This document shows, in pieces, positions 44,359 through 56,908 of a stretch of 64,000 nucleotides of DNA. The translations under genes were made by a program, and so were the position numbers. The first letter of the stretch is position 1, and each line of letters begins with the position of its first letter. The DNA is taken from positions 6,884,501 to 6,948,500 of the forward strand of contig OX637288.1 of assembly GCA_951799445.1 (NCBI GenBank), given 5' to 3'. The notes beneath the pieces are model-generated. The model did no database searches. It saw only the letters and a list, made by a program, of their open reading frames with translations, and was not told the DNA's origin. The stretch is from Pseudisothecium myosuroides (lineage: Eukaryota > Streptophyta > Bryopsida > Hypnales > Lembophyllaceae).

Positions 44359-45594
44359 TTAAAATTATCCCGTGCAATTAAAGTTTGCTGATTTATTTAT
44401 TTTAATTAAAAAAAATTCCAAAGATTTCAACTAGAGTTGTTCATAGTCTGGGAACTTGTTAGATAAGATTTTGGAGTTGAAGAGCCGTTTCAGGCCCATT
44501 TCTAATGCTATGAATTAGCCACTATTAGCTAGAATACAAAATAATAATAAAATAATTTCTAAAATTAATAATAATTTTTTAAAAATAATTTAATTTTTTA
44601 AAATATTAAAAAAGAAATTAAACATTATTATATGACGTGGCCAAAAGTTTAGCCATGCCAGATTGCTAATGTGGCAAATTTTCCACTGTCCGGGAACTCA
44701 AGGGAACTTGCAGCCCTTTAACCCCCCAAAACTTCATCTAATAGTGTTTCTTGCAACCACCCAAAAATATTTTTTTATTACTAGAACTTCAAACAATGTA
44801 AACTTATCTCGAAACTTATGTAGACAAAGTTTTTGAAAAACATTCCACACATTTCTCTAGAAGTCTAAGACAATTTTGTATGATCGGATTCACATTAAAA
44901 AAATCTTTTTTTTTAATTTTTCCTTAAAGCACAATAAAGTGGAAAATTGTGACAATTTTTGTAAAAAAAATGCCACTTAGGAATTGAAGTTGCTATGATT
45001 ATTTTGTTGAATTTGATGAAGATTAAGGTCCCTTTCATTTATTTTTGTAGATGGTTTGCATTTTACACCCTAAGGTGAATGTACCCATATCCGATCACTT
45101 AAGGGATTTCCCAGCAAATGATGAGCAGTTTAAGGCGCAAGAAATTTTTTCCATGTAGAAAGATAAGAAATAAATTTTCTTAATTTTATTTGCAAAATTG
45201 AAGTTACTATGATTTTTGGGAGTCAAAAAGTTGTCTGGACTAATAACCAATGTCTAGAGTCATCCAATTCCGATCACCTTAAAAATTGCTTTCCCGCTCA
45301 CTATTTCCTACTTTCTTCCTCACTACTTTGGACATGTGTCATAACCTTATTAGTTCCAACCTTGAAAAAACACATTCCAAGCTTTTCAACCTTGGTTGGA
45401 AATAGTGCCCCCTATAGGTTGGCTATGGGTCGTGATCGACTATGGGTGCATCTACCTTATATGGTTTGAAAAGCTTAGAGCATCATCAATTCATAACTAA
45501 CATTTTTGCTTTGTGTCCTTGATGGACCTCCTCAATAGTCAACAGCCCTCCACAACTTTTTATGAAAAATTCTTTACGCATTAACCTCTAAAGG
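44359..45594. other. AT-rich stretch, little recognised
   Basis: At about 44455-44745 a probable small inverted-repeat element ends with TTAGATAAGATTTTGGAG and CCAAAACTTCATCTAA, loosely related to the one at 60996-61224. No gene seen. Confidence 0.4.
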
Positions 45595-46508
45595 ACCATA
45601 GCATTTTTTTTGTAAGAAAACACTCAAAATTGCAATTTCTATTGCAAAGAGAAAAAAAATTGAAAATTGATTTTTTACATATCTAATTGTAGGATATTTT
45701 ACTAGACTAGTATAAAAATGTATAGAAGAAATTTCAAAAACTTTGGCTGTATAAATTGCAAGATAATTGTGTTTAAAGTGAAGAAAATAAGTTCTTTTGC
45801 TCTTTAAGTGACTAGATTATTTGACTTTGAATCTTCTTAACTTAAATTTTTGTACTACAAATTTTGAATTAAAAAAAATTGATAATGAAAAATTGAGTTA
45901 AGAGTATAGAGAAAAAAATATAAATAAAAAACACTTAGTTTTTGTTCTTTAACAAATTGTTACAGAGAAGCAAGTGCAAAACAAAAGAAAAATCTGAATT
46001 TTTAATGGCTCTAAGATGGAATTGAAACACACTATTTGCAATGGTCATACTCGTGGTTATGTTGTTCTAGCAAGCAAATTAAACCTTTTGGAACTTATTT
46101 TTAAAAAATTGTGAAATTAAGTTTAAAAACGAATCCCGTACATTATTTTCCAAGAGGATGCTATGATTGTTTAAAAAATAAGATGCTCCGTAATTTTTTC
46201 ATCACTAATCCAAATGGAATAAATTAAAGCTTTTTATATAGACAAAAATATGATCTATAAGAAAGAAAAAATTTAAAATTCTGATTTTAAGTCTTTTTGG
46301 ATTTCTTTTGCTCCCTGACAAGATGAAATTTTTGCTTAGAATGGAGTAATTTGCTACCAGCCACCAACTAAGATAAAAATTATATTCTCCAAAAAATAAT
46401 GTTTTTTTTTCATTTTTTTTAAAGTTTCAAAAATCACTACAAATATTGAGATTGTGGGAGCTTGCCAAAATCCATTTTGTCCCACATAGGGACTTTGGTC
46501 CTTTAGGG
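45595..46508. mobile_element. Family B repeat copy 3
   Basis: Begins after TTAA with CCTCTAAAGGACCATAG and ends GACTTTGGTCCTTTAGGG before TTAA. 914 bp. The interior matches copy 1 (TCTAATTGTAGGAT, ATTGCAAGATAATTGTGTTT). Confidence 0.7.
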
Positions 46509-46512
46509 TTAA

Positions 46513-47460
46513 AAAACCTTTTATGCAAAAAAAGAAGTTCCAATTTATTGGCACATATAACAAAGCTTGAAAAGATTTTAATAATTACGAATCTTGTTGT
46601 AGTGAGCCAATTTGCGGGCTCTTCAAAATGACGGGTGTGGGAAGGAGAATGTTGGAATGAGAATGGAGCCAATCTTGGCTATAGTGGGGAGTGTTTTACT
46701 AGATTCTAAATTCATTGAACCGTTGTTGTGGTTTGTAGTGGCCAAATTGGAGTTGCTCTTAAGATTATTGAATAATTCTATATGACCCAACAAGATTATG
46801 ATTTTACATGAGATTGTCAATAAATGCTACACATAGAGACTTTTGCATACATTCAAGTGCATTTCATGGTAGTAAATGGACTTATAAATTCACTTTTAAC
46901 GTGTCTTCAAAACTTGACATGTGAAAGTTGTTAAATCAAATTTGTATATACACAATATAAGAGATTATAAAGATATGAATAGAATGTGCAATTCCTTTGC
47001 AATGGGAATGATTTCCGTTACCAAAGTGCAATGTTGAAGAATAAAGTAAAGGGATTGTGGAAAGTTAAGTTAGAGTAATAATGTATTTATTTTAGTGATT
47101 AATTATTATTTTGCTATTTCAATTAGAACAAAATTGAGGAAAAAAACTATAGAGATGACCATACTCATTAGAGTTGAAAAGTTTAGTATTGCATTCTGAT
47201 TGTATAATAGGATATAATAATCTTACTCATTTTTTTCCAAAGCATATTCAGTTAAAAGTCCATGAACTTCAAGATGCTCTTACATGCTTGAAAATGTGTA
47301 CATTTTCAACTACAAATTGCGTTGAAATTGTTATAAAGTGCATTTGAATATCATAACAAATATATACATTTAAAATTGAAGATCACACAATAATTTGGAT
47401 TTCTTCTATACACTATCTATCAATTAGTAATGCCACCCTTTGTTAAATTTACAACTTGCA
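46513..47460. other. AT-rich intergenic stretch
   Basis: No gene or repeat recognised, although it may include the 3' flank of the Tc1/mariner remnant that follows. Confidence 0.4.
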
Positions 47461-47469
47461 TTCTATTGG

Positions 47470-48200
47470 GCATATTAGAAATGAGCCTTTGCATTTTCTC
47501 TAAAGAAATTTATATCATTTCTTGCTTGTTCTTCGGCATGCTCTAGTTTCGCAACAAATCTTTGACTATCTTCCAATTGTTTACTAGAGGATTTAGATTT
47601 GGTGAATTAGTAGACTAGAGCACCTCTATAAGCTTGAATTCATTTATTAGGTTGATTATGCATAAAATAGAAAACACTCGGCAATGTACCCTTGTAAACA
47701 TTATGAACATTGAACAAATTGGGTGGCACTTCTTACACCTTGAGGCATGACTCCTGTTGAAAGTTGTGAAGTTAAGGCATCCCAAACCATCCCAAATGTT
47801 TAGCCAAATCTAAAAATAGGTGCTAAACAATCCCATGCATATCTCTCATGTACTTTCTATGAATTCCATCATATTCTAATTTGCTAAGAGTTCTTTCCAA
47901 TCTCAAAAGATGACTCAATCATTAGTCCAAATAACTTTGCTCCAGTATTCTTTTGTCCAATAATAGAGTTTGCAAGCAAATGCTAATCTCTTTGCTTTGT
48001 GTTTTACATTGAGATACATTTTTTTTTATAGAAATGCAGTTTCCAAAGCCATGTCTACGTATATATGCTCGTATTGTATTAGGATGCATATTGAAATTTC
48101 TCACAATCACTCCAAGTGTTTGATGTCAGTCTTGATTGATGAGACATGGCAAAATCTCTCACTGCACAATTTGACAACTTCCGAGGCTTTTGAATGACCA
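47470..48200 (-). pseudogene. Decayed Tc1/mariner-like transposase
   Basis: Read on the minus strand, 48110-47922 gives MHPNTIRAYIRRHGFGNC followed by SIKKN, the second helix-turn-helix of Tc1-type transposases (compare 'T[IV]RRYLRRHGF..KKP'). Further along, near 47625-47580, the fragment STNSPNLNPLVNNWKIVKDL corresponds to the conserved SPDLNPIENLW box around the last catalytic acid of the DDE domain. Stops and frame changes lie between, so it is inactive. I could not define terminal inverted repeats. Confidence 0.7.
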
Positions 48201-50510
48201 TGCTACTTCAAACTTCTCACTTCTTTAAAACAACAGAAACAATTGAACGTGGCATACTCATTATTTTTTTCTACAATATCCTTACATTTCATTCTAGATA
48301 GCTTGTCACATTCCAATTACTAGAGGTTTTGAGCTCAATGTTCACAATCATCCTCATTTTGAGAATAATTGCATTAAAAAACACCAATGCAATGCACTAA
48401 ACATGCAATCTGTCTAGAGAGGCATGTGACTCAAGTTGATAAACAAACAAAATTGAATGTGGTTACATGTAACACGTATGAGTTGATATAGACAAACAAA
48501 ACAGAATTGATAGATCATGAAGCGGCAATGACTGCAACTAATAATAATGACTCAACAATAACAAAAAACAAATGCCTCCAACTAATGATAATGTGGTATG
48601 GCGCAAGTATTCAAGCAGAAACAAGCCTATGTAATCCCATAAGGATCGGAGTGGAGAACCCAAGGTTCGTGAAAATGAAAATGAAAATCTCAATGAACGG
48701 GGGAAACAAGGAGTGATCCACCCAATTACCAATTACCAAGCAAGAAGTGAGAACCAGTGGCGACGCTTAGGACATAGTGTTTAATCTAGTGCCCAAGTCT
48801 ATTAATGTGCTACAACAAATTCTCTCATGTTTAGACTGGTTCCTGCCGAATCCATGCACGTTCAGCAGGTGAAATTTCATGATGATATATATTGCATGAG
48901 ACCCTTTCGTAATGAGGCTAAATTGGACGAATTCATTCACATCCTCAGTTCCGCACTGGAGTCCATTCCAAACAACCTTGACTCAGATGAGTATGTTGAG
49001 TAAGATGTCATTAGTGGAATGGTGGTTTCTGAGCACCAGCATTCACATTCTTCATGGGTGCTCTCCACTGACAGTTAGTTCTAATGCCTGCTCTTGCAAA
49101 GTCGCATGACAAAACATACCAGCTTGCTATTTGCAGCCACTGATTTTACAAGGACAAGAATTTGCTCGCCTTGTGCCTTATCTCCAGACCACCTCCGTAC
49201 ATACTCACCGCACGCAAATTCATGCTGCCGCATTGTATTAGCAATACATGTGGAGTTCACTTACATGATCAGATGCTTGTGATGAATCGAAACCTCTGCA
49301 TCACGTCCACAGGAGATCGATTCTGGGTCAGTACACAACTACTTCTGATACTTTACAAACTTCTTGTGCAAAGGCTTATACAGCATAGCTTGAGCTGGTT
49401 TTATAGTGACCTTGAGACCCCAGGTGGGAAGTTTGATCGATACCACTCACGTCCGATCCTTTCCGTGTTGCATATCTCACAGCCTTTTCATTTCCTTTTT
49501 GCAGGACTCACGTACGCCACTAGTGCGGAACAATAGAGCTTTAACTGATTGTTGATCGAGGAATGAAGGGAGTTGTGCTTGTGTCAAAGTAGATCACACC
49601 AGATCTGGTCATCACTTGATCTATTATGTGAGTGCAACTGCAAGATCTTGAAACGTTTTAGGGTGCAATTGTAGAGGATCTTTATATGGTTCAAGAGTCC
49701 ACTGATCTCCTTAGCTTGGACTCGCCATCTTCAAATGATGTGATCTACAAGTCTACTTGAGCTCTTTACTGTACGCTTGAACCTCACATGCACGTTCTCA
49801 GAATCATACCAATTTAATTAAGGTGACCAGTGCTCATAATCCAAATTGTTTACGCTCTGTAAGCACTAAGCACCGTGGACAAGCACAAGCACCGTAGCTA
49901 GGCAAACATATCGCACAGTTTTACCGGACAGCAGGAACCGAAATCCAACACTGGTAAATTTGAACTACAAAATGTATTATCTCGCCGGCTGTTTTAAGAA
50001 TTACAACCTGTCCGACCTCCAGCACATGCAAAAAGTGCAGAGGATTAAGCTAGCTAGCTCGGAGTGGGCCCAAACGTAGCTGACATACCGGTGCCCAGTC
50101 GGGCATCTAGAACCGTGTGCCAGAGAGCAGATCCATCGAGTATCAGGGTGCCCTCGTCCATTCATGATTCTCTCACTCATGCCTTGGGTGGTGCTCCAGG
50201 ACAGCCATTCCACTAGTGTGTGGAGGAATTGAAGCAGCTCTATCTCGCAAACCAACTCAGCTTACAGTTGTGCCCTTGTCAATTTACTACCAGTACAAAT
50301 CAATGCATCCATCAATCTCCTGATTGAGTCTTTCAAAATGTTCAAGACATTTCCATTTACGTCAAGAAAAGAAGCATTGCTGACTCTGGGAATCCTGTGG
50401 TAAGATCAAGATTCAGCACAGTTCCGAGAGCGTTGTCAGTGGCTCTATATGATCAATCATGTGAATGACCTAATTATTATGAGCCGGCAGTTAGCTGTGT
50501 GACTGTGCCC
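48201..50510. other. Intergenic stretch, nothing recognised
   Basis: Slightly richer in G+C from about 48900. Short open frames on both strands (such as 49162-49536 plus and 50001-50255 minus) match nothing I know. Confidence 0.4.
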
Positions 50511-50520
50511 ATCATATTGC

Positions 50521-51101
50521 AGGGTCCTCAAACAGGCGGAGCTAAGATTTCTGAAGTTGGAACTGCAACCCAGACCAAATTGCACCTGTGGTCAGTCTTT
50601 GGCAGGGCTTTCGGTTCTCCAGCCAGGTGGACCGATTTTTATTCAACAAAATTGAAAACAAATCTGGCATGGATTATTTTCAAAACATGAAATAACAACT
50701 ATTCTCCGCCAGGCCACTTGTGGCTGGCGGTCCTGTATTTTGCCCCTGCAATGAAATTCCGTTTTATTTGTTTATGGGCAATTTCATTAAAATGGCAGTA
50801 TTCCAAGTGCCACTTTGACGGTGTGCCATTTTCATCACCTAGGACAGGTTTAGATTTCAAAATGGCCGTTCTGAACCATCTAGGACAAGTATAGATTTAG
50901 AGCAGCCGTTCTAAACTATTTTCATGCCAGTTTAAAATAATAACGCCGTTTTAATGAAATTGCCCATGTTTCAAAAAAATAAAAATGAAAATGACAACTA
51001 TCTTTGTATCAGAGTGCTCAGTGGATCTCAGATAATGAGGAGGAGGATAGGTACGTAGAAGAGCCTATTCAGGACATCAGTTTGGGGCAGCCCATTGCAG
51101 G
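50521..51101 (+). CDS. Possible exons of an unrecognised gene
   Basis: Two stretches look like exons. From 50521, after an acceptor (CATATTGCAG), the residues run GPQTGGAKISEVGTATQTKL and on to FGRAFGSPA before a possible donor AG|gtgg near 50625. Around 51020-51101, between a TATCAG acceptor and a GCAG|gtaata donor, the frame gives SAQWISDNEEEDRYVEEP and ends GQPIA. The phases of the two do not join with the splice sites chosen, and a MITE (50774-50967) lies in the presumed intron. A third candidate at about 51556-51637 reads SSWRQTPLLLKYIDDNPDMF before a gtaaat donor. No family recognised; may be remnants of one gene. Confidence 0.3.
50774..50967. mobile_element. 194-bp MITE with ATGGGCAATTTCATTAAAA ends
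   Basis: Terminal repeats ATGGGCAATTTCATTAAAA and TTTTAATGAAATTGCCCAT are exact reverse complements. GTTT flanks both sides, a probable 4-bp duplication. Non-coding. Confidence 0.8.
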
Positions 51102-51435
51102 TAATATTCTTTGTGTGATGTACATTTCAGCGCTCCCATGTCCTTCATAAGAAATTTGCCTGCAAGGGCCTTGCCCAAACTTGTGTCTAGAATCATATAT
51201 AGGCTCTAGTCCAAAGACTAACATGAATAAGGAATCTGTTGCTTAGTCCTCCTAATTGCATCATGTGAGCACAAATAGTCTTAGTCTCTTAGAGTGTGAC
51301 AGTCTACTATCTTTGTTGCTAAAAAAACCAGAAAAGTTACTCCAACCTGTACATCAGTGTGACTGATGTGTCTCCTTGTAGGAATAACTCAACTCTCTAA
51401 ATCTCATGAACATCTTCTATTGAAATCAATATTTT

Positions 51436-51541
51436 GTTAAAATGGTGGCATTCCATAAACTTGGCATTTTCACATTCAGACTGTCATTTTCACATCTGAA
51501 ATCTACACCTATCTGGTGTATGGAATACCACCATTTTAACA
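51436..51541. mobile_element. Small palindromic MITE related to the previous one
   Basis: Arms GTTAAAATGGTGGCATTCCA and TGGAATACCACCATTTTAAC face each other about 65 bp apart. Shares the AAAATGGC theme with 50774-50967. Confidence 0.6.
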
Positions 51542-51639
51542 CAATTTCTCATATTGTTGACGCCTCCTCTTGGAGGCAGACTCCATTGCTACTCAAATAC
51601 ATTGATGACAATCCTGACATGTTTCGCACAATTTCTGGT

Positions 51640-52190
51640 AAATATTGATAGGTTTGATGTAGAAGACCCAGCCCTTCAGTCTCTGAAATGACATACGTCT
51701 TGCTGGTACTTTCAAGTTTGAGTGGCAAATACATAAGATATGTGAAGAAGTAAGATTGAAGATTTCCTTCAGAAAACAAAATCAGTCCTCTCCATTTATT
51801 TACTCTCTCTGTTGCCCAGAAAGTGACATTTGTGCAATGGCCCAATTGACTGAGCTTCAAAACCTTCAATCCATACGAATTTGACATGATTATTGCACAG
51901 GAATAGAAATGCTTTGTTCTGCTGCCGGGGTGTACGTCCTTGCGCTCAGATCGTGAGTAAGCATTCAGAAGCTTACGTACATCTTCTGTCAGCCGCTGAA
52001 GGCAAATGAGCTGCCACTGCAGCTTCGATGTGGACACAGAAGGATTGGGACCAAAATAATTACGTTATTACAAGGCGGGTCGATCACTGGAGAGGTGATG
52101 GAGTTGGGACTGGCAACAGAAACATGACTTGATATCACACAGACTTTGTCATTGGGAAACCGGAAATGACTTGGGGCTGTATATAAGGTG
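51640..52190. other. Unassigned stretch
   Basis: A 162-codon open frame runs on the minus strand (52037-51549) but resembles no known protein and overlaps the candidate plus-strand exon above. I do not call it a gene. Confidence 0.35.
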
Positions 52191-52708
52191 GGTACCCCCA
52201 AAACTGCCACTTTTGCTACTGAGCCTAGTTACTATTATTAGACTGGTCAAATTTGTGTATGATCTTGTTGGCAAGCAAAAGGAGGTTCCAACGCACCAGA
52301 GAACGTGGCATTTGGATACTGTATACAAAAGTTATTAAGGAACAAAGTTTGGTTCTAAAATGGTTTCTTCCACATAGGTACAAAATTGATTTTGGAGATG
52401 TAGATGGAGTAAAGATGGCAGTTTAAGGTCAGTGGCACATTTAGGGGTACCTACTTTAGTGTGGGGAGCTGGCACTATTAAGTACCGATGATTAGATTCT
52501 TTTTCCAAATACTGGTAGCTGATTCAAATGACAAATGTGCCCAAGAAAATTGTTATCGATTGGTACTTCAAAAAATTATTATTCTCAGTAAAAGAGCAAG
52601 GAAAAATCTAGTCATATCAATGAATAATCTCATGATAGAGAATTTCAAACATATTGTTTTTTTAGTTTGGCTTAAAGTTCTCAAGGGATATGATATGGGA
52701 CTTATTAA

Positions 52709-53632
52709 CCCCTAAAGGACCAAGCCATTTGCAGGCTCCAAAACCACTGAAAATTGCCATTTTTGTTGCAATCACTCCCTAAACCAAAAAAAACTTTTTT
52801 TTTACAATCTAACCGTAGGATCTTGAAATTCACTTGTCTCAAATCATGTGATAAAAATTTCAAGAAATTTGAATGTTCCGATTGGAAGATATTAGCATTC
52901 AAAGTTGGAAAAATAAATTTTTTTGAACTGTTTCCTGCAATTTCAGATGACTTTGACAGCCATTTGTGGATTTTTTTTGCACTACACACCATAAAGTTAA
53001 AATTTTTTATGTTGAGCATTTGAGTTGAGAGTCATGGAAAAAAATTTCAGCATATCAAAACTTGATTTTCACATATAAAAAAATTGTTAAGTAGAAGTAG
53101 GTCCAAAATTGAATGAAACACAAAATCGTTAATAGCTCTTAGGTGGAATTAAAACACCATAATCCCAATGGTGGGATTGTTCTTGCAAACAAACTAAACC
53201 TTGTCAAAAAAAAAATTGAAAAAAATTGAAAATTGCATTTAAAAATGAATTCAATAAGGTTTTTTTTTTTAAGATGCTTAGATTGCCCAAAAAACAAGAA
53301 TGTCCATAACTTTTTCATTTTGAGTCCAAATTGAATGAATCAAAGCTTCAAATGTAGACAAAAACATGATCTTTGAGGAATTTTAAAAAAAAAAAAATCA
53401 TTTTTTTGTGTTTTTTTTTACTACCCGACGAACTACTTTTTTGCTTTAGAATGGCATAACTTTTGCTCCCGGGCACCAATTGAAAAAAAATTATATTTTT
53501 AGAAAGCTAATGTGATTTCCTATCTTCAAAAAAAGTTTCAAAAAATCAGGTTAAAATTTCAGGTCGCACGAGCCTGCTCGAAATCCCAAGTGTCTCCCAA
53601 GGGGACTTTGGTCCTTTAGGGGTTAATCAAGC
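52709..53632. mobile_element. Family B repeat copy 4
   Basis: The best-preserved copy: TTAA, then CCCCTAAAGGACCAAG, ending CTTTGGTCCTTTAGGGG, then TTAA. 924 bp. Internal CTAACCGTAGGATCTTG. Non-coding. Confidence 0.75.
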
Positions 53633-53636
53633 AATA

Positions 53637-54312
53637 AGCAAGTGAAGGCTTGATTATTTACCCCTCAAGTAGAAACATGATTTGCCTAGATCAGGGAAAT
53701 AACCTATGAAGAAACCTAAGTATATGATGAATAAGACCTATTATGAGTCTTCTAGTGGAATGTTAATTTTGATAAATTAGCAATACTCCAACACTTTGAC
53801 ACCTTTCTAGACTTCGTATTTGAAAATGTAAATTCATATTTATCCTAGATTTTAGACCTTCATGAAAAATATCCATCACAATTTTTGGTACCCAAATTGT
53901 GCCACATTAATGAAATTAGCATTGTGGACATTTCCTTGGTCTACACAAAACATTTTTTTCACTTGTGCCAAAAGTAAAATAGAATATCAATTTGAGAAAC
54001 ATACACATAAGACTCAAATTTATATTCAAATCTATACTCAAATATAATCATTTTGGATAATGGAAGAAAAAAAAGCCATTGCCATAAAAAAAAACTCCAA
54101 AATAGGAAACCTATTCAAAAGCTCCCAAGGCACAAGCACACATCGTGACCATTGCCAACCAAAGTTTCACAATTGCCTAAGCAACCAATTAAGGCACCAA
54201 TCCACTACTAAGGTAGACCCCTCTAAATGCGCCACTGACCCTAAACTGCCATCTCCACTTTGTGTACATCTCCAAAATCAATTATGTACCTAAGTAGAAC
54301 CAAACTTTGTTC
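53637..54312. other. Interior of the 4.7-kb element
   Basis: AT-rich, no coding sequence recognised. A short plus-strand frame at 54060-54293 overlaps repeat-derived sequence and is not convincing. Confidence 0.4.
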
Positions 54313-56560
54313 CACTACTAGAAAAGGGGGCCCTAATCAACAGAAAATCAATGCACTTACGTTGATTACAACAAAAAAAAATTGAGCTCTGTTGATGTGG
54401 TTGTCCTCTAAACATCAATCAATATGATTTGGTTGATTTGAACAAAAAAAAAATTTGCTCAGTTGATTCGGCAATCCTCTCAACATCATTTTCATTTTTC
54501 CACATATTGTAATAGTAAGATAGGGTCGGCCAAAAATAATTATTTAAAAGTATGCCAAAAAATAAATAAAATGAATAAGAAAAACTATCAAATTCAGCAA
54601 AAAATTAAATGATCAAAATTTTGTAAAAAATAAAAATGTCCAATATTAGCGGCAAAGTCCAAAATAAAGTCCAATGACCATCTAAAATCAAGATATTCTA
54701 TATGGCAAGGTGATGGACTTATGGTGACTTCCAAAAATAATTGGCTATTATATAAATTGTTTTAATAAACTAAGAAATTAAAAATACTAAGAGAAATTTT
54801 GACATGTTGTATAAAAGGGATTCTACCTTTATATACAATTTCACTTAGAATAGATTATATTTAGACTTATTATTATTTGAATGAAATTTTTATGGAAAAA
54901 TAATTTTTTTGTGAAAAGTCAAAATGTCTCATTTCTTTTTATAGGAAGAATGTGCATCTTGACTAGAATCACATACTACAAGATCCACGAATATTGGATT
55001 TTTATTGATTGATATCTTATTGATTAAAATTTGCAAATATGTTTTTGATATATATAGTTATTTGATGTTATTTTGAATTTTTATTGTATTTTTTTGCAAT
55101 CTATGGAATGAAAAATAAAAAAGTAAAATTTTGAGGTTAAATTTTAATCAATAAGATTTCAATCCATAAAATTCAATCAATAAAAATTTAAAATTCATGG
55201 AACTTATAATATGTACTTCTTGTCAAGATGTATATTCATCCTATAAAAAGAAATGAGACATTTTGACTTTTCACACAAAAATTATTTTTACATAAAAATT
55301 TCATTCAAATAATAATAGGTCTAAGTATAGTCCATTCTAAATGAAATTGTAGAATCCCTTTTGTACAACAATATGCCCAATTTTCACTTCACAATTCTAG
55401 TTTCTCAATTTATGAGAGCAATTTATATGATGGTCCCAACTACTACTAGGAGTCACCATTTTTCATTGACATTTAGAAAAAATGATAGTAGAGAGGTTGT
55501 TTTTACAATGAAATCCATTGTTCATCATGAATTATCAAAGAATATGGGATAATTTGAAGATGAGAGCTTGACCGCTCATTGTCAAAATGTAGAAATTGTG
55601 TACAAAGTAGAATTTCAAACCTCATTTTGGCATAATATAATATCTTTTTTCAAAGCACTTTGAACTAAAAAAAGTTGTGAAATCAAGCCAAATTTCATCT
55701 CCAAAAAACCGTTTGATGTTTCAAGCCTCCAATCAAAAGTTATGGACAAATTTCAAAGTGGGTGTTTGAAATTGTCAAAAAAAATGTCCCTTCCAACCCC
55801 TCTCTCAAATTTGTCCATAACTTTTAATTGGAGGCTTGAAATCTGAAACGGATTTTTGGAGATGAAATTTAGATTCACTTTCTACAATAACTTAGTTCAA
55901 AGCTTTTTGAAAAAAGTAATTCTACAATGCCTAAATGAGGTCTGAAATTCTACTAAAACTACAATTCCTACTTTTGACTTAAGTATGAGCGGTTGAGCTC
56001 CAACTATTCCTCACTCTTTACAAATCCCATATGGGTTGTCCTACCTCCTACCACCTCACTTGTATAAAGGCCTTGTCTTCCCCTCTCTTCAAACACCATG
56101 GTAAGCTACATTCAAAGTTAAATTGGAATATATGTTGAATTATTTGGAATGTAGTGGTGGATTTTGGCATTCAAAGCTCTATAGTAGTATATATTTATTT
56201 AATTATTTTGAATATAATGTTGAATTTTTAAAGTTAAATTTTAAATTTAAGAATTTAATTTGAAAACTTTAATTAATTATTTAATATCAATTTGTTGATT
56301 GTTGATGTGGCAATTTAATCCGTTTGGCCATTCTAATGACGTGGCAGTCTTGCCTACGTGGCAAGTTCAACCTATGTGGCAGCTTACGTGGCAAATTATT
56401 CAATAATAATAATAATTTTTTCATTGTGACCGAATCAAGATATAAAATCAACATATAAGTGTTGATTTTTGTCCGAATCAAAATGTCCTAATCCACTGTC
56501 CAAAATAACATATATTTTTTGATTTTCTTGTTGAATCGGACACTAAATTTTCTAGTAGTG
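54313..56560. mobile_element. Non-autonomous CACTA (En/Spm-like) element
   Basis: Starts CACTACTAGAAAA and ends TTTTCTAGTAGTG, flanked by the 3-bp duplication TTC at 54310-54312 and 56561-56563. 2,248 bp. CACTA ends with a 3-bp target duplication are diagnostic of this superfamily. No transposase. Contains a large foldback (54813-55368) and a second inverted pair at about 55640-55930 (TTGTCCATAACTTTTAATTG and its partner). Confidence 0.88.
54813..55368. mobile_element. 556-bp foldback nested in the CACTA element
   Basis: Arms of roughly 230 bp are imperfect reverse complements: TGTATAAAAGGGATTCTAC with GTAGAATCCCTTTTGTACA at the outside, and GTCAAAATGTCTCATTTC with GAAATGAGACATTTTGAC further in. 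Non-coding. Confidence 0.75.
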
Positions 56561-56908
56561 TTCCCTTCATAACTTTTGCATATGGTATCCAAATGCTACG
56601 TTCTTTGGTGCATTGGAACCTCTTTTCATTTGCCAACACAAAAATCGATGAAAATTTAACCAGTTCTAATAATAGACACTAGGCACACTAGCAAAAAGTG
56701 TCGGTTTTGAGGGTACCTAAGTGGAAGAAACGATTTTCGAACCAAACTTTGTTCCCTTCATAACTTTTGCACACGGTATCCAAATGCCACGTTCTTTGGT
56801 GCGTTGAAACCTCTTTTCACTTGCCAACAAGAAAATCAATGAAAATTTAACCAGTTCTAATAATAGCAACTAGGCACAATAGCAAAAAGTGGCGGTTTTG
56901 AGGGTACC

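Larger units (their letters stand above)
52191..56908. mobile_element. 4.7-kb element with TIRs of about 185 bp, broken by nested insertions
   Basis: The left end starts GGTACCCCCAAAACTGCCAC. The right end is the reverse complement, present twice in tandem (about 56563-56729 and 56730-56908). Shared words include CTATTATTAGA, GTTGGCAAG, AACGCACC, AACGTGGCATTTGGATAC and AACAAAGTTTGGTTC. Between them lie a family B element and a CACTA element, both inserted later. No transposase of its own is visible. Confidence 0.7.

Noticed and set aside
51549..52037. A 162-codon minus-strand frame
   Set aside because: No recognisable family and no splice or promoter context; overlaps an exon-like segment on the other strand.
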